A stretch of 64,000 nt of DNA from Falsiroseomonas stagni DSM 19981. Its GTDB lineage: Bacteria; Pseudomonadota; Alphaproteobacteria; Acetobacterales; Acetobacteraceae. The notes below the pieces were generated by a model. The model saw only the letters and a program-made list of their open reading frames with translations. It made no database searches and was not told the DNA's origin. The stretch's first letter is position 1; every line of letters begins with the position of its first letter. The position numbers and the translations under genes are program-made. Below are positions 18,193 to 27,169 of this stretch, one piece after another. The stretch lies in assembly GCF_900114315.1 (NCBI RefSeq), contig NZ_FOSQ01000001.1, positions 908,202-972,201 of the forward strand. Reading direction: 5' to 3'.

Positions 18193-18306
18193 GGGTCGTG
18201 GAACCTCGGTGCTGCGGCGGTGTCCGCCGGTATGTCGCAGGGCTTTGGAAAAAGAAAGGCAATGACGCGGCAGGAGCATGGTGCGCGGCTTCGACGGGTG
18301 GGGTCC

Positions 18307-18471
18307 TCAGCGGACCAGCAGCACCAACCCGATGACGATGGGCGCGGCCAGGATGGCGATCGCGATGGCGCGCAGCAGGAGTGCTGCGGCATGCGCCACC
18401 ACGATTCCGGCGCCCGAGCCGCCCCGCGCCGGGGCTGCCTCCGCCTGTTCGATGCGATCCGTCGGTTGCAT
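18307..18471 (-). CDS. small single-pass membrane protein, unknown
   Basis: A 54-residue ORF starting at ATG 18471 (or 66 residues from ATG 18507). It has a short charged N-terminal half rich in Ala and Glu and then one strongly hydrophobic segment (LLLRAIAIAILAAPIVIGLV) ending two residues before the stop. Ribosome binding sites are weak for both starts. It is upstream of and on the same strand as the GDP-mannose gene. I do not recognise the family, and it may be spurious. Confidence 0.4.
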   Translation of the reverse strand: MQPTDRIEQAEAAPARGGSGAGIVVAHAAALLLRAIAIAILAAPIVIGLVLLVR

Positions 18472-18652
18472 GGTGGTCCCGCCCTTGCGCGCCACCGGAT
18501 CAAGCATCAACCGATGGGCTGCGTCCAGCGTAAGCTGGGGCCGCGCAGGTTGCGCGCGACGGCGTGATGGATGTTGACGGTGGGTTGAGGGCGGCGGGTT
18601 GACGGCGGCGGGGCCCGCCGGGCTTAACCATGCCGGTCGCGACAGGAGATGG

Positions 18653-20023
18653 ATGACGGTGCTGAAGCCTCGGATCGCGATCGACGGCTACAACCTTTCC
18701 CTGGACCAGGGGACGGGGGTCGCGACCTATTGCCGCAACCTGACCCAGCGCCTGCATGCGCTGGGGGCGGAGGTGGGGGTGCTCTACGGCCAGAAATCCT
18801 CCAGCGGGCGGGACGACCTGCTGCGGGAGGTCGGGCTTTATGACGCGACGCCGCGGCCCCTGCCGCCCCGCCAGCAGGCCTATGAGGATTTCCGCGCACG
18901 GCTGAAACTGGCGATGGGGCCCATGGCGCGGGCGGTGCCGCGGACCGATCGCGTCGTGCTGCGGGGGCTGGAGGCGCGGCTGCCCCAGGCCGACCGGCTG
19001 TGGAACGTGCCCGGCCTGTTCCGCGCCGCGGTGCAGCGGGCGGCGCCGGGGCGGAAGTTCGGCCGCGTGAGGCTGCCGGACCGGCAGGATGTGATGCACT
19101 GGACCTTCCCGCTGCCGCTGCGGGTGGAGGGCGCCCGCAACATCTACACCATCCATGACCTGGTGCCGCTGCGGATGCCCTATGCGACGCTCGATTCCAA
19201 GCGCCGCTACCTCGGCACCATCCGGCGCATCGCGGCGGAGGCGGACCACATCGCCACCGTTTCCGAGGCATCGAAGCGCGACATCATGAACCTGCTGGGC
19301 GTGCCGGAGGAGCGGATCTCCGTCACCTACCAATGCGTGGAGATCCCGGCGGCGCTGGCGGAGAAGCCGGAGGCGCTGGCGCGGGCGGAGGTGAAGGGCG
19401 CCTTCGGCCTGGAATGGGGGGGGTACTGGCTGTTCTTCGGCGCGATCGAGCCGAAGAAGAATATCGGCCGGATCATCGAGGCCTACCTGGCCTCCGGCAG
19501 CCCCTGGCCGCTGGTGATCTGCGGCAAGCATGGCTGGCAGGTGCGCCAGGAACTGGCGCTGCTGTTCGAGGATGACCACCGGCAATTCCCGGAGGATACC
19601 CGCTACGACGGCCCCCAGGGCATGACCCGCAAGCTGCGGGACCGGGTGATCCTGCTGGACTACGCGCCCTTCCGCCTGCTGGTCAGCCTGATCCGCGGCG
19701 CGCGGTCCCTGCTGTTTCCCTCTCTGTATGAGGGTTTCGGCCTGCCGGCGCTGGAGGCGATGCTGCTGGGCACGCCGGTGCTGACCAGCAACGTGGCCTC
19801 GCTGCCGGAGGTGGTGGGCGATGCGGCGCTGATGGTCGATCCCTACGATACCAGGGCGATGGCGGAAGCGATCCAGGCGCTGGATGCGAATGACGATCTG
19901 CGGGCGGAGCTGTCCTGGCGGGGGCCGCGCCAGGCCGCGCTGTTCGATGCCGCGCATTACGATGCCAGGCTGGTCGAGATGTACGCGAAGCTCGGCATCG
20001 CGCTGGGCCGCGCCGGGGAATAG
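18653..20023 (+). CDS. glycosyltransferase family 4 protein
   Basis: 456 residues. The N-terminal half opens with [20 protein letters not shown], a typical GT4 acceptor-side start. The donor half shows [18 protein letters not shown], the pair [15 protein letters not shown], and [16 protein letters not shown], which hold the nucleotide-sugar binding E-x7-E element. It likely transfers mannose or another sugar in exopolysaccharide assembly, given the cpsB neighbour. ATG 18653 has ACAGGAGA five bases upstream. It is transcribed divergently from the cpsB group. Confidence 0.88.
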   Translation: MTVLKPRIAIDGYNLSLDQGTGVATYCRNLTQRLHALGAEVGVLYGQKSSSGRDDLLREVGLYDATPRPLPPRQQAYEDFRARLKLAMGPMARAVPRTDRVVLRGLEARLPQADRLWNVPGLFRAAVQRAAPGRKFGRVRLPDRQDVMHWTFPLPLRVEGARNIYTIHDLVPLRMPYATLDSKRRYLGTIRRIAAEADHIATVSEASKRDIMNLLGVPEERISVTYQCVEIPAALAEKPEALARAEVKGAFGLEWGGYWLFFGAIEPKKNIGRIIEAYLASGSPWPLVICGKHGWQVRQELALLFEDDHRQFPEDTRYDGPQGMTRKLRDRVILLDYAPFRLLVSLIRGARSLLFPSLYEGFGLPALEAMLLGTPVLTSNVASLPEVVGDAALMVDPYDTRAMAEAIQALDANDDLRAELSWRGPRQAALFDAAHYDARLVEMYAKLGIALGRAGE

Positions 20024-20029
20024 CCGCGG

Positions 20030-20392
20030 TCAGGCCGGGATCTCGTACCAGTCCCCCTTCGACTCCACCCAGACGTTGCGGATCGTCTTCATCCCCGTGG
20101 GCGGGTCGATGGTGCCGGCGGAGACCAGGATGCGGTCGCCCTGCCGGGGCCGCTTGAACAGGCGGCCGCCGCAGCGCGAACAGAAGCCGCGTTCCGCCGT
20201 GGCGCTCGATTCATACCAGGTGAGCGTCGCCGAGGCTTCGAGCGCCACTGAATCCTTCGGCGCCGCCAGCATCGCATTGGCGTTGCCGTGCATCTGCTGG
20301 CAGTCCCGGCAGTGGCAGGTGATGACGCCGACGGCATCGCCATCGATGCGGTAGCGCACGCCGCCGCAATGGCATTGTCCGGTGAAGGGCAT
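20030..20392 (-). CDS. GFA family (glutathione-dependent formaldehyde-activating-like) protein
   Basis: A 120-residue zinc protein of the CENP-V/GFA family. Metal-binding cysteines are in GQCHCGGVRYRI, ITCHCRDCQQMHG and GFCSRCGGRLF. Founding members bind glutathione or S-hydroxymethyl-glutathione, but most small homologues have no proven activity. It lies 13 bases after the hydrolase gene on the same strand and is probably co-transcribed with it. Confidence 0.88.
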   Translation of the reverse strand: MPFTGQCHCGGVRYRIDGDAVGVITCHCRDCQQMHGNANAMLAAPKDSVALEASATLTWYESSATAERGFCSRCGGRLFKRPRQGDRILVSAGTIDPPTGMKTIRNVWVESKGDWYEIPA

Positions 20393-20405
20393 GGCGATCG
20401 GCTCC

Positions 20406-21200
20406 TCAGGGCTGGGCGAGCGTCGCTATCGCGGTGGCCAGGGCGGCCGGCGCGGCGAGCATCGGGGTGTGGGAGGTCGGCAACTCCGCCACGCGGGTGA
20501 CGCCGGCGGCGGCCAGCATGGCACGCTGGAAGTCGGGGGTCAGCGTCCGGTCCTGCGTGGTCACCACATAGGCCCTGGGCACGGCGCCGAAGCGTGCACC
20601 CGTCAGCGTGACGGGGGTGGCGAGCGGCGGCACCGGTTCGGCGCGGTGCCGCGCCACCAGCCAGGCGGCATCCTCCGGCGTGCAATCCGCGCAGAAGGTC
20701 TCGACGATCCCCTCCCGCGCGAGGGAGGCGGGGGAGTAGCGGGCGGGGTCGTCCTGCCGCCAGTGGCGGCCGACCAGGCTGGCGGGATCGCGCTGGGAGA
20801 GGCTGTAGGCGCTGTCGCCGGAGGCCGGCAGATAGGCCGCCAGGAAGATGAGGCGGCGCAGGCGATCAGGCGCTGCCTCTGCCACGGCGGCCGCGACGAT
20901 GCCGCCGAAGCTGTGGCCGACCAGCACAACGTCGCGGCGATCCCCGATCGCGGTCAGCACGACGCGGACATAGAGGTCGAGGGTGGCCGCTTCGGGCGGC
21001 GTCGGGTCCGCGCCATGGGCGGGGAGTTCGGGGGCCAGCACCTCGAACCCTTCGGCGCGGAGTGCCGCCGCCGTGCGGTCCCAGATGGCGGCGCCCATCC
21101 AGGCGCCATGCACGAGGACGATGACCGGCCGCGGCTGGGCGCGGGCGGGGGTGGCCAGCAGCAGCGGCATGGCAAGGACGGCGCGGCGGGGCAGCGTCAT
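20406..21200 (-). CDS. exported alpha/beta hydrolase
   Basis: 264 residues with an N-terminal signal peptide (PRRAVLAMPLLLATPARA). An alpha/beta-hydrolase fold follows, with oxyanion motif VLVHGAWMGAAIWD, the nucleophile elbow VGHSFGGIVAA and a likely catalytic His in SHTPMLAAP. The sequence resembles small esterases such as plant methyl-ketone or salicylate esterases. The substrate is unknown. The stop of the upstream PfpI-like gene is four bases away, so the group 20030-22574 looks like one operon. Confidence 0.85.
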   Translation of the reverse strand: MTLPRRAVLAMPLLLATPARAQPRPVIVLVHGAWMGAAIWDRTAAALRAEGFEVLAPELPAHGADPTPPEAATLDLYVRVVLTAIGDRRDVVLVGHSFGGIVAAAVAEAAPDRLRRLIFLAAYLPASGDSAYSLSQRDPASLVGRHWRQDDPARYSPASLAREGIVETFCADCTPEDAAWLVARHRAEPVPPLATPVTLTGARFGAVPRAYVVTTQDRTLTPDFQRAMLAAAGVTRVAELPTSHTPMLAAPAALATAIATLAQP

Positions 21201-21204
21201 GCGG

Positions 21205-21966
21205 TCAGGCTCCGAGGGCGGCGATGATGGCGGCGGCGGTCTCCCCGCCGGAGAAGTTCTGCTGGCCGGTGACGAGGTTGCCGTCCCGCACCGCGAAGCT
21301 GCGCCAGGGGCCCGCCTGGATGGAGTTGGCGCCCTGGGCGCGCAGCCGATCCTCGATCCGCCAGGGCATCACGTGGCGGTCGCGCGGCAGGGCGCCCATG
21401 GCCCAGGCGGCCTCGTCCGCCGCATCCTCCTCGACATTGGCGAAGCCGGTCACGGTGCGTCCCCTGGCCACCGGCGTGCCGTCGGACCGCCTGGCGTGGC
21501 AGAGGATGGCGGTGCCGTGGCAGAGCGCGGCGGCCACCTTCCCGGACTCCAGGAAGGCGGAGAAGCGGTCCTGCAGGGTGGTGGCGGCTTCGAAGGTGAA
21601 CATCGGTGCCTGGCCGCCGGCCACCAGGATGGCGTCGAAATCACCGAGGGCGATGGCCGCCACGGGCTTCGTCGCCGCCACCAGCGCGGCCAAATGCGGG
21701 GTCTCGATGAAGCCGCGGCTGACGATGTCGTCGGCGGAATAGCCGGAAGCGTGGCGCGGATCGCTGAAGGCATCGCCCTCGCAGGCGCCGCCCGCGGGGC
21801 TGAAGATCTCCATGGCGAAGCCGGCCTCATGGAAGGCGAGCCAGGGATGGGCGAGTTCGCTCCACCAGAAGCCCACGGGCCAGCCGGTGGTGGTGGAAAT
21901 CGCGGGGTTGGCGATGACGATGGCGATGCGCTTCGGGCGCAGCGCGTTGGGGTTGCGCAGGCTCAT
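21205..21966 (-). CDS. DJ-1/PfpI family (type 1 glutamine amidotransferase-like) protein
   Basis: 253 residues. The DJ-1/PfpI fold is marked by the nucleophile elbow ALCHGTAIL (Cys in the CHG triad) and by FDAILVAGGQAPMFTF before it. The family includes glyoxalase III/Hsp31-like chaperones and deglycases. The opening AIVIANPAISTTTGWPVGFW is like the Hsp31 group that acts on methylglyoxal. ATG 21966 overlaps the stop of the F420-reductase-like gene by ATGA, so the two are coupled. Confidence 0.85.
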   Translation of the reverse strand: MSLRNPNALRPKRIAIVIANPAISTTTGWPVGFWWSELAHPWLAFHEAGFAMEIFSPAGGACEGDAFSDPRHASGYSADDIVSRGFIETPHLAALVAATKPVAAIALGDFDAILVAGGQAPMFTFEAATTLQDRFSAFLESGKVAAALCHGTAILCHARRSDGTPVARGRTVTGFANVEEDAADEAAWAMGALPRDRHVMPWRIEDRLRAQGANSIQAGPWRSFAVRDGNLVTGQQNFSGGETAAAIIAALGA

Positions 21967-22574
21967 GGCGTGCCCGCCCGGCGCAGCGCGAAGGCGAAGT
22001 CGCGGCCAAGGCCGCGGCGCATGGCGAGGTCGATCCACAGCATCGCATGCGCCTCCAGCAGCCGCGCGGCGCGGAGCGGGCCGGCATCCACCGCCTCGAA
22101 CCCGATATCGGTGGCGAGTTGAATGGCGATGGTCCTGGCGTAGCCATCGTCGCCGGCGGCGAACATCACCGGCCGCGGCGTGAAGCGGGCGGCATCGGCC
22201 ATGACATCGGCGCCGGTGGTGTTGAACACCTTCGCCAGCCGCAGGCCCGGCAGGGCGCGGGCGATGCGCTCCGCCCCGCTGTCATCGAAGCCGAAGGCGA
22301 GGTCGAGACCGTCAGGGCCCATGGCCAGCGGGTTGGTGGCGTCCAGCACCGGCACCGTGCCGGGTTCGACGGCCGCGAGCGCTTCTTCCGCCGCTTCGTG
22401 CGGCGTGGCGAGGATATAGGCCTCCGCCCCCGGCAGCGGGGCGAGGGGCGCGACGGCATCGCCGCCGCCGCGCGCCAGGTCACGCAGCAGCAGGGTGGGG
22501 TGATGGCCGGCGCGGCGAAGCGCCAGGGCCAGTGCCTGGCCGACATGGCCGCCGCCGATGATGCCGATGTGCAT
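21963..22574 (-). CDS. NADP-dependent F420 reductase-like protein
   Basis: 203 residues with a Rossmann fold starting at the first residues (MHIGIIGGGHVGQALALALR). The region LDATNPL and LAKVFNTTGADVM are characteristic of the F420:NADPH oxidoreductase family, whose bacterial members often act without F420. The start has an excellent GGGAGG five bases upstream of ATG 22574. It is the first gene of the operon that continues with the PfpI, hydrolase and GFA genes, and it faces the LysR gene. Confidence 0.85.
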   Translation of the reverse strand: MHIGIIGGGHVGQALALALRRAGHHPTLLLRDLARGGGDAVAPLAPLPGAEAYILATPHEAAEEALAAVEPGTVPVLDATNPLAMGPDGLDLAFGFDDSGAERIARALPGLRLAKVFNTTGADVMADAARFTPRPVMFAAGDDGYARTIAIQLATDIGFEAVDAGPLRAARLLEAHAMLWIDLAMRRGLGRDFAFALRRAGTP

Positions 22575-22649
22575 GTCGCCTCCCGTTCCCACCGCGGCAA
22601 GGATGGGTGGTGCTGGCACTTTCCTCCATTGAATGTTCTGAATGACGAC
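22575..22649. promoter_or_regulatory. divergent promoter region with probable LysR operator
   Basis: 75 bases separate the divergent starts. They contain the lowest-GC sequence nearby, with the direct repeat GAATG-ttct-GAATG at 22631-22644. CATTGAATG at the start of the repeat is itself a perfect palindrome. LysR proteins commonly bind such a site between their own gene and the operon they control. Operator assignment is by position and symmetry only. Confidence 0.4.
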
Positions 22650-23576
22650 ATGAGCGAGATGAAACTCCGCCGCCTCGACCTGACCCTGCTGCTGGTGCTG
22701 GACGAGGCGCTGCGCCACCGGAAGCTGGCGGAGGTCGCGAACCGCCTCGGCCTCAGCGCACCCGCCGTCAGCCACGCCCTGGCGCGGCTGCGGGACATCT
22801 TCGACGATCCGCTCTTCATCCGCCGGCCCGGCGGCGTGGAGCCGACGCCGCGCTGCCTGGAACTGGCGCCGCTGGTGGCCTCCCTGCTCGGCTTGGCGCG
22901 GGAAGCGGTGGCGCCGCCCCAGCCCTTCGACCCCGCCACCAGCGACCGCATCTTCCGGCTGACGGGGCTGGATTACGAGGCGTCCCGCTTCGGGCCGCCG
23001 CTGCTGGCGCGCTTCGCGGCGGCAGGGCACGGGCTCAGGCTCTCCTTCCGCCCCCATGCCCGGGATGCCGCGATGACGGCGCTGGCGGAGGGGGAGGCGG
23101 ATGTCGCGCTGGGCTTCTTCCCGCGCCGGCCGGCCGGGATCGCGACGCGGCGGCTGTATGAGGAAACCTACCTGGTGGCCGGGTCCCCCGACCATCCGCG
23201 GCTGCGCCGGCGGCGGTCGATCGACCTGGCGCTCTATTGCGCGCTGGACCATGTGCTGGTGTCGGTCAGCGGCGGGCTGGAGGGCACGGTGGATGCGGCG
23301 CTGGCGCGGCAGGGGCTGAAGCGGCGGGTGGTGGCGGCGATGCCGTCCTTCCTGCCGGCTCTGGCGGCCGTCGCGGCATCACCGACCATCGTCACGATGC
23401 CGCGGCGGGTGGTGGAGAACTACGCGCCCCGCTTCGGGCTGAGGGCCTTCGCGCCGCCGCTGCCGATCCGGCCCTTCGTGCTCTCGGCCGCCTGGCATGA
23501 ACGCCAGGCGGGGGATCCGGGGCTGCGCTGGCTGCTGGCGCAGGTGGAAGCGGCGGCGGAGGAGGTGGCGCGGTAG
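22650..23576 (+). CDS. LysR family transcriptional regulator
   Basis: 308 residues. The N-terminal winged helix-turn-helix (KLRRLDLTLLLVLDEALRH, then LGLSAPAVSHALARLRDIFDD) is clear, including the LFIRRPGGVEPT wing. The C-terminal half is a LysR substrate-binding domain of the NodD/SyrM-like group. It is divergent from the F420-reductase-like operon and very probably controls it. The ATG at 22650 gives the usual short leader before the first helix. Confidence 0.93.
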   Translation: MSEMKLRRLDLTLLLVLDEALRHRKLAEVANRLGLSAPAVSHALARLRDIFDDPLFIRRPGGVEPTPRCLELAPLVASLLGLAREAVAPPQPFDPATSDRIFRLTGLDYEASRFGPPLLARFAAAGHGLRLSFRPHARDAAMTALAEGEADVALGFFPRRPAGIATRRLYEETYLVAGSPDHPRLRRRRSIDLALYCALDHVLVSVSGGLEGTVDAALARQGLKRRVVAAMPSFLPALAAVAASPTIVTMPRRVVENYAPRFGLRAFAPPLPIRPFVLSAAWHERQAGDPGLRWLLAQVEAAAEEVAR

Positions 23577-23579
23577 GCG

Positions 23580-24137
23580 CTATCCCGCGCGGAGGAACAC
23601 CACCCGCGCGGCGCCGTGTTCGCGCATGGCCACTTCCTCGAAGCCTGGCGCCTCCAGCGCTTCTTCCCGCCCCAGCTCCGCCACCACCAGCGCGCCGGGG
23701 GCGATCCAGCCGGCCGCGGTCAGGGCAGCCAGGGCGCGGGGGACGAAATCCTGGCCATAGGGCGGATCCAGCATCACCAGCGTGCAGGGCTGGGCCGCGG
23801 CGGGCGGCTTCAGGGCGTCGCCGGCGATGATGCGGGACCGTGTATCGGCGCGGCAGGCCGCGACATTCGCGTGAAGCGCGGCCAGCGCAGCGCGGTCGCG
23901 CTCGATGAAGGTGGCGTGGGTGGCGCCCCGGCTCAGCGCTTCCAGGCCGAGGGCGCCGGTGCCGGAGAAGGCGTCCAGCACGCGCGCCTCCTCCACCACC
24001 GCCCGGCCCGCCCAGGGGGCGTGCCAGAGCATGTCGAAGACGGCCTGGCGGACCCGCTCCGCCGTCGGGCGCGTGGTCTCCCCGGGCGGTGCGGTGAGCC
24101 TACGGCCCCGATGGCTTCCGGCGACGATTCGCAACAT
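23580..24137 (-). CDS. rsmD: 16S rRNA (guanine(966)-N2)-methyltransferase
   Basis: 185 residues. The opening MLRIVAGSHRGRRLTAPPG is diagnostic for RsmD. The SAM motif is VLDAFSGTGALGLEALSRG, and the catalytic DPPY is in LVMLDPPYGQDF. It methylates G966 in helix 31 of 16S rRNA. ATG 24137 overlaps the end of the pseudouridine-synthase gene by 38 bases, so the two RNA-modification genes are co-transcribed. Confidence 0.95.
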   Translation of the reverse strand: MLRIVAGSHRGRRLTAPPGETTRPTAERVRQAVFDMLWHAPWAGRAVVEEARVLDAFSGTGALGLEALSRGATHATFIERDRAALAALHANVAACRADTRSRIIAGDALKPPAAAQPCTLVMLDPPYGQDFVPRALAALTAAGWIAPGALVVAELGREEALEAPGFEEVAMREHGAARVVFLRAG

Positions 24138-25038
24138 GCTTCGGCCTCGGCGGCTCCGCATTGCGGGCGCGGGGAATGTTCTCGGGACGCACGCGCTTGG
24201 GCTTGGGCGGTGCCACGGGGGGCGGCGCCGCGGCGGCGGCGGCGGCCGCTTCCTCCTGCTCCCGCCGACGCTTCTTCTGCGGCGCCTCCCCGATGCCGAG
24301 CTGTTCGCGCATCACCTTGGGGTGCACTTCCTCCACCGCGCCCTTGGGCAGGGTGCCGAGCTGGAAGGGGCCATAGGCCGTGCGGATCAGCCGCGTCACA
24401 TGCAGGCCGAGGTGCTGCATGACGCGCCGAATCTCCCGGTTCTTGCCTTCCTTCAGGCTCACCGTCAGCCAGGCGATGGCGCCGCGGCGGCTGTCGAGCC
24501 CGGCCTCGATCGGGCCATAGGCGACGCCATCCACGGTGATGCCGCGGGCGAGGGCCGCCAGCGACTTCTCATCCACCACGCCATAGACGCGGACGCGGTA
24601 GCGGCGGAGCCAGCCATTGCTCGGCAGTTCCAGCTTGCGGGCCAGCTCCCCGTCATTGGTCAGCAGCAGCAGCCCCTCGCTGGTCAGGTCGAGGCGCCCG
24701 ATGGAGACGACGCGGCCGATGGCGGGCGGCAGGCGTTCGAAGACCGTGGGGCGGCCCTGCGGGTCCTTGTGCGTCGTCACCACGCCATCGGGCTTGTGGT
24801 GGCGGAACAGGCGGGTGCGTTCCGCGGGCTGGACCGGCTTGCCGTCCACGCTGATGCGGGCGCCTTCGGTGACGAAGGTGGCGGGCGTCGCCACCACCTT
24901 GCCGTTCATCTTCACCTTGCCCTCGGCGATCAGCTTCTCCGCATCGCGGCGGGAGGCGATGCCGGCGCGGGCGAGGTATTTCGCCAGGCGCTCGCCGCGC
25001 TCGGCCTCGGGGGCGGTGTCTTCGGCGTCGTCGGTCAC
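24100..25038 (-). CDS. RluB/RsuA-family pseudouridine synthase
   Basis: 312 residues. An N-terminal S4 RNA-binding domain (GERLAKYLARAGIASRRDAE) precedes the catalytic domain, whose motif SIGRLDLTSEGLLLLTNDG holds the catalytic Asp. GKNREIRRVMQHLGLHVTRL is the second family motif. A Lys/Arg/Ala/Pro-rich tail follows from about residue 250, typical of the RluB-like (23S U2605) group in alphaproteobacteria. The start is GTG 25038, overlapping the upstream stop (GTGA). Confidence 0.9.
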   Translation of the reverse strand: MTDDAEDTAPEAERGERLAKYLARAGIASRRDAEKLIAEGKVKMNGKVVATPATFVTEGARISVDGKPVQPAERTRLFRHHKPDGVVTTHKDPQGRPTVFERLPPAIGRVVSIGRLDLTSEGLLLLTNDGELARKLELPSNGWLRRYRVRVYGVVDEKSLAALARGITVDGVAYGPIEAGLDSRRGAIAWLTVSLKEGKNREIRRVMQHLGLHVTRLIRTAYGPFQLGTLPKGAVEEVHPKVMREQLGIGEAPQKKRRREQEEAAAAAAAAPPPVAPPKPKRVRPENIPRARNAEPPRPKHVANRRRKPSGP

Positions 25039-25748
25039 CGGCAGGCCTCCACAAAGGCGGCGAGGATCACGGGGTCCCGCGGGTCCACCGCATATTCGGG
25101 GTGCCACTGGACGCCAAGCGCGAAGCGGTGGCCGGGATGCTCGATGCCCTCCACCACGCCATCGGGGGCGCGGGCATTCACCAGCGCACCGGCGCCGGGG
25201 GTGGCGACGGCCTGGTGATGGGCGGAGTTCACGGCCAGGCGGTCGATGCCGACGATGCGCGCCAGCAGCGTGCCGGGCGCGACCGCGACCTCATGACCCG
25301 GCTCGTTCCGCGGGTTCGGCTGTTCATGCGCCAGCGCGCCCGGCACCTCGTCCGGGATGTGTTGGATGAGTGTGCCGCCGAAGGCGACCGCCAGGAGTTG
25401 CTGGCCGCCGCAGATGCCGAGGACCGGCATGTCGCGCCGCAGCGCTTCCCGCGTCGCGGCCAGTTCGAAATCGGTGCGGCCGGGCTTCAGCGTGACCTTG
25501 GGATGCGGCGCGCCGCCGCCCCAGAGCGCGGGGTCCACATCGAAGGCGCCGCCCGTCACCAGGAGCCCGTCGATGGCATCGAGGTAGTCGGCCGCGAGGT
25601 CCGGGTGATGCGGCAGCGCCACGGGAAGGCCACCCGCTTCGATGACGGCGGAGAGGTAGTTCTGGCGGAGCGCATACCAGGGCAGCTTCGACCAGCCGCC
25701 GGCGGGTTCCGCATCCAGGGTGACACCGATGACCGGTCGCTTTTTCAT
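25035..25748 (-). CDS. gamma-glutamyl-gamma-aminobutyrate hydrolase-like class I glutamine amidotransferase (peptidase C26)
   Basis: 237 residues. The catalytic Cys is in PVLGICGGQQLLAVAFGG, and the His-x-Glu pair is in GVQWHPEYAVD. The N-terminal RPVIGVTLDAEP and DGLLVTGGAFDVDP are typical of the PuuD-like peptidase C26 family, which cleaves gamma-glutamyl amides such as gamma-glutamyl-GABA. No other putrescine genes are near, so the true substrate is open. It is first in the three-gene run leading to rsmD and is divergent from tadA. Confidence 0.85.
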   Translation of the reverse strand: MKKRPVIGVTLDAEPAGGWSKLPWYALRQNYLSAVIEAGGLPVALPHHPDLAADYLDAIDGLLVTGGAFDVDPALWGGGAPHPKVTLKPGRTDFELAATREALRRDMPVLGICGGQQLLAVAFGGTLIQHIPDEVPGALAHEQPNPRNEPGHEVAVAPGTLLARIVGIDRLAVNSAHHQAVATPGAGALVNARAPDGVVEGIEHPGHRFALGVQWHPEYAVDPRDPVILAAFVEACR

Positions 25749-25795
25749 GCGCTGTTGCTAGACCTGCAAGGCGCGCCGGGGCAAGCATCGCGGCC

Positions 25796-26248
25796 ATGCC
25801 AACCGGCCCCAGCCCCATGGAAATCGCCCTCGACGCCGCCCGCGCCGCCGCCGGGCGGGGGGAAGTGCCGGTGGGCGCCGTGGTGACGGATGGCGCGGGG
25901 CGCGTGCTGGCGGTGGCGGGGAACGAGGTGGAGGCACGACGCGACCCCTCCGCGCACGCGGAAATGCTGGCGCTGCGGGAGGCCGCGCGCGTCACCGGCG
26001 ACAAGCTGCTGCCGCAGGCGACGCTGACCGTGACGCTGGAGCCCTGTGCCATGTGCGCCCAGGCCATCGCCTTCTTCCGGATCAGGCGGGTGGTCTTCGG
26101 CGCCTATGACCCGAAGGGCGGCGCGGTGGAACACGGGCCCCGCCTGTTCGGCCAGCCCACCTGCCACCACGCGCCGGAGGTGGTCGGCGGCGTGCGGGAG
26201 AGCGAGGCGGCGGCGCTGCTGAAGGATTTCTTCGCGGCGCTACGGTAG
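25796..26248 (+). CDS. tadA: tRNA adenosine(34) deaminase
   Basis: 150 residues of the cytidine/deoxycytidylate deaminase fold. Zinc and catalytic residues are in SAHAEMLAL (His and Glu) and LEPCAMCAQAI (PCxxC). The later FGAYDPKGGAVEHG matches TadA, which converts A34 to inosine in tRNA-Arg(ACG). Length and motif spacing fit TadA better than a guanine deaminase. Its last 9 bases overlap the end of the convergent DUF1835 gene. Confidence 0.92.
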   Translation: MPTGPSPMEIALDAARAAAGRGEVPVGAVVTDGAGRVLAVAGNEVEARRDPSAHAEMLALREAARVTGDKLLPQATLTVTLEPCAMCAQAIAFFRIRRVVFGAYDPKGGAVEHGPRLFGQPTCHHAPEVVGGVRESEAAALLKDFFAALR

Positions 26249-27169
26249 CGCGCGATGCACGCCCGTCGCGCGCGGGTCCCATTGCCAGGGGGGATCGGGC
26301 CGCACCGCGACGGCGCCCTGGAAGCGGGGCGGGGGGCGGTGCTTCTCCTCCCCCGCCAGCACGGCCTGGCCCCGATCCGTCAGCGCCCAGCCCTCCCCGG
26401 GCCGGAGCAGGCGCAGCGGCCCGGCCGAGAGGCGCCGGTGCAACTCCAGCAGCATCAGGTCCGTCTGCGGGAAGGTCGGATCCATCGCGTGCTGGGCCTG
26501 CATGACGGCGGCCAGCGTCGTGGCACCATCGGCCACCGCGCTCAGCACCTGGCGTTCCGTCCGCGCCAGGCGGTCCGCGCGCCAGGGCAGGTCCTGCAGG
26601 TGGCGGCGGAGCGCCGGGGCGAGGTGGGGAAGCGGGCTGGCGCGGCGCCAGAGGCGGTCGAGCGCCTCCGGGTCCGGGTCCGCGAAGGCGGCCCAGGCCT
26701 CGGCGCCGGCCTCGATCTGCAGCGCCGTGAGCGGCTGGGGCTCGAGCACGGCGAGTTCGGCGTCGGACAGCGCCATGAAGGGGCGCTTCCCGTCCGCCGG
26801 CATCAGGAACAACCGGCCCTCCAGCCCGCGCCGGTCCGCCAGCAGGGACAGGACGCGGATCAGCACGGCCTGGTCCCAGAGGTCATGCTCGAACCACAGC
26901 AGCACGCGGTCGAAGCGGTCCAGCGTGTTGAGCGCCATGTATTCGCGGCCGAGGCGCAGCCGCGCCTCCTGCAGATCAACCCCCGCATGCAGCGCGATGA
27001 CGCGGGCGCGGAGGCCGAGATAGGCCATCGGCGCGTCGTCATTCACCGCGCCGACGCAGACGGGATCGCTGATCGGCAGATACTCCCCCGCCCAGCCCGC
27101 CGCGGGCAGGCGGGGGCGGAGGTCATCGCCGCAGCGGATATGCGCCCGTGTCGGCGCCGCCGTGGTCAG
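26240..27169 (-). CDS. DUF1835 domain protein, probable CTG start
   Basis: About 309 residues if translated from CTG 27169. The region just upstream of the first canonical start (GTG 27046) encodes AHIRCGDDLRPRLPAAGW and then EYLPISDPVCVGAV, which is the conserved N-terminus of DUF1835 proteins. The GTG therefore cuts into the domain. CTG 27169 overlaps the stop of the Bug gene as CTGA, mirroring the ATGA/GTGA overlaps used throughout the window, but no good ribosome binding site is visible. The C-terminal half is a DUF3658-like helical region with winged-helix character (ALTDRGQAVLAG). Function is unknown. Confidence 0.65.
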   Translation of the reverse strand: MTTAAPTRAHIRCGDDLRPRLPAAGWAGEYLPISDPVCVGAVNDDAPMAYLGLRARVIALHAGVDLQEARLRLGREYMALNTLDRFDRVLLWFEHDLWDQAVLIRVLSLLADRRGLEGRLFLMPADGKRPFMALSDAELAVLEPQPLTALQIEAGAEAWAAFADPDPEALDRLWRRASPLPHLAPALRRHLQDLPWRADRLARTERQVLSAVADGATTLAAVMQAQHAMDPTFPQTDLMLLELHRRLSAGPLRLLRPGEGWALTDRGQAVLAGEEKHRPPPRFQGAVAVRPDPPWQWDPRATGVHRALP

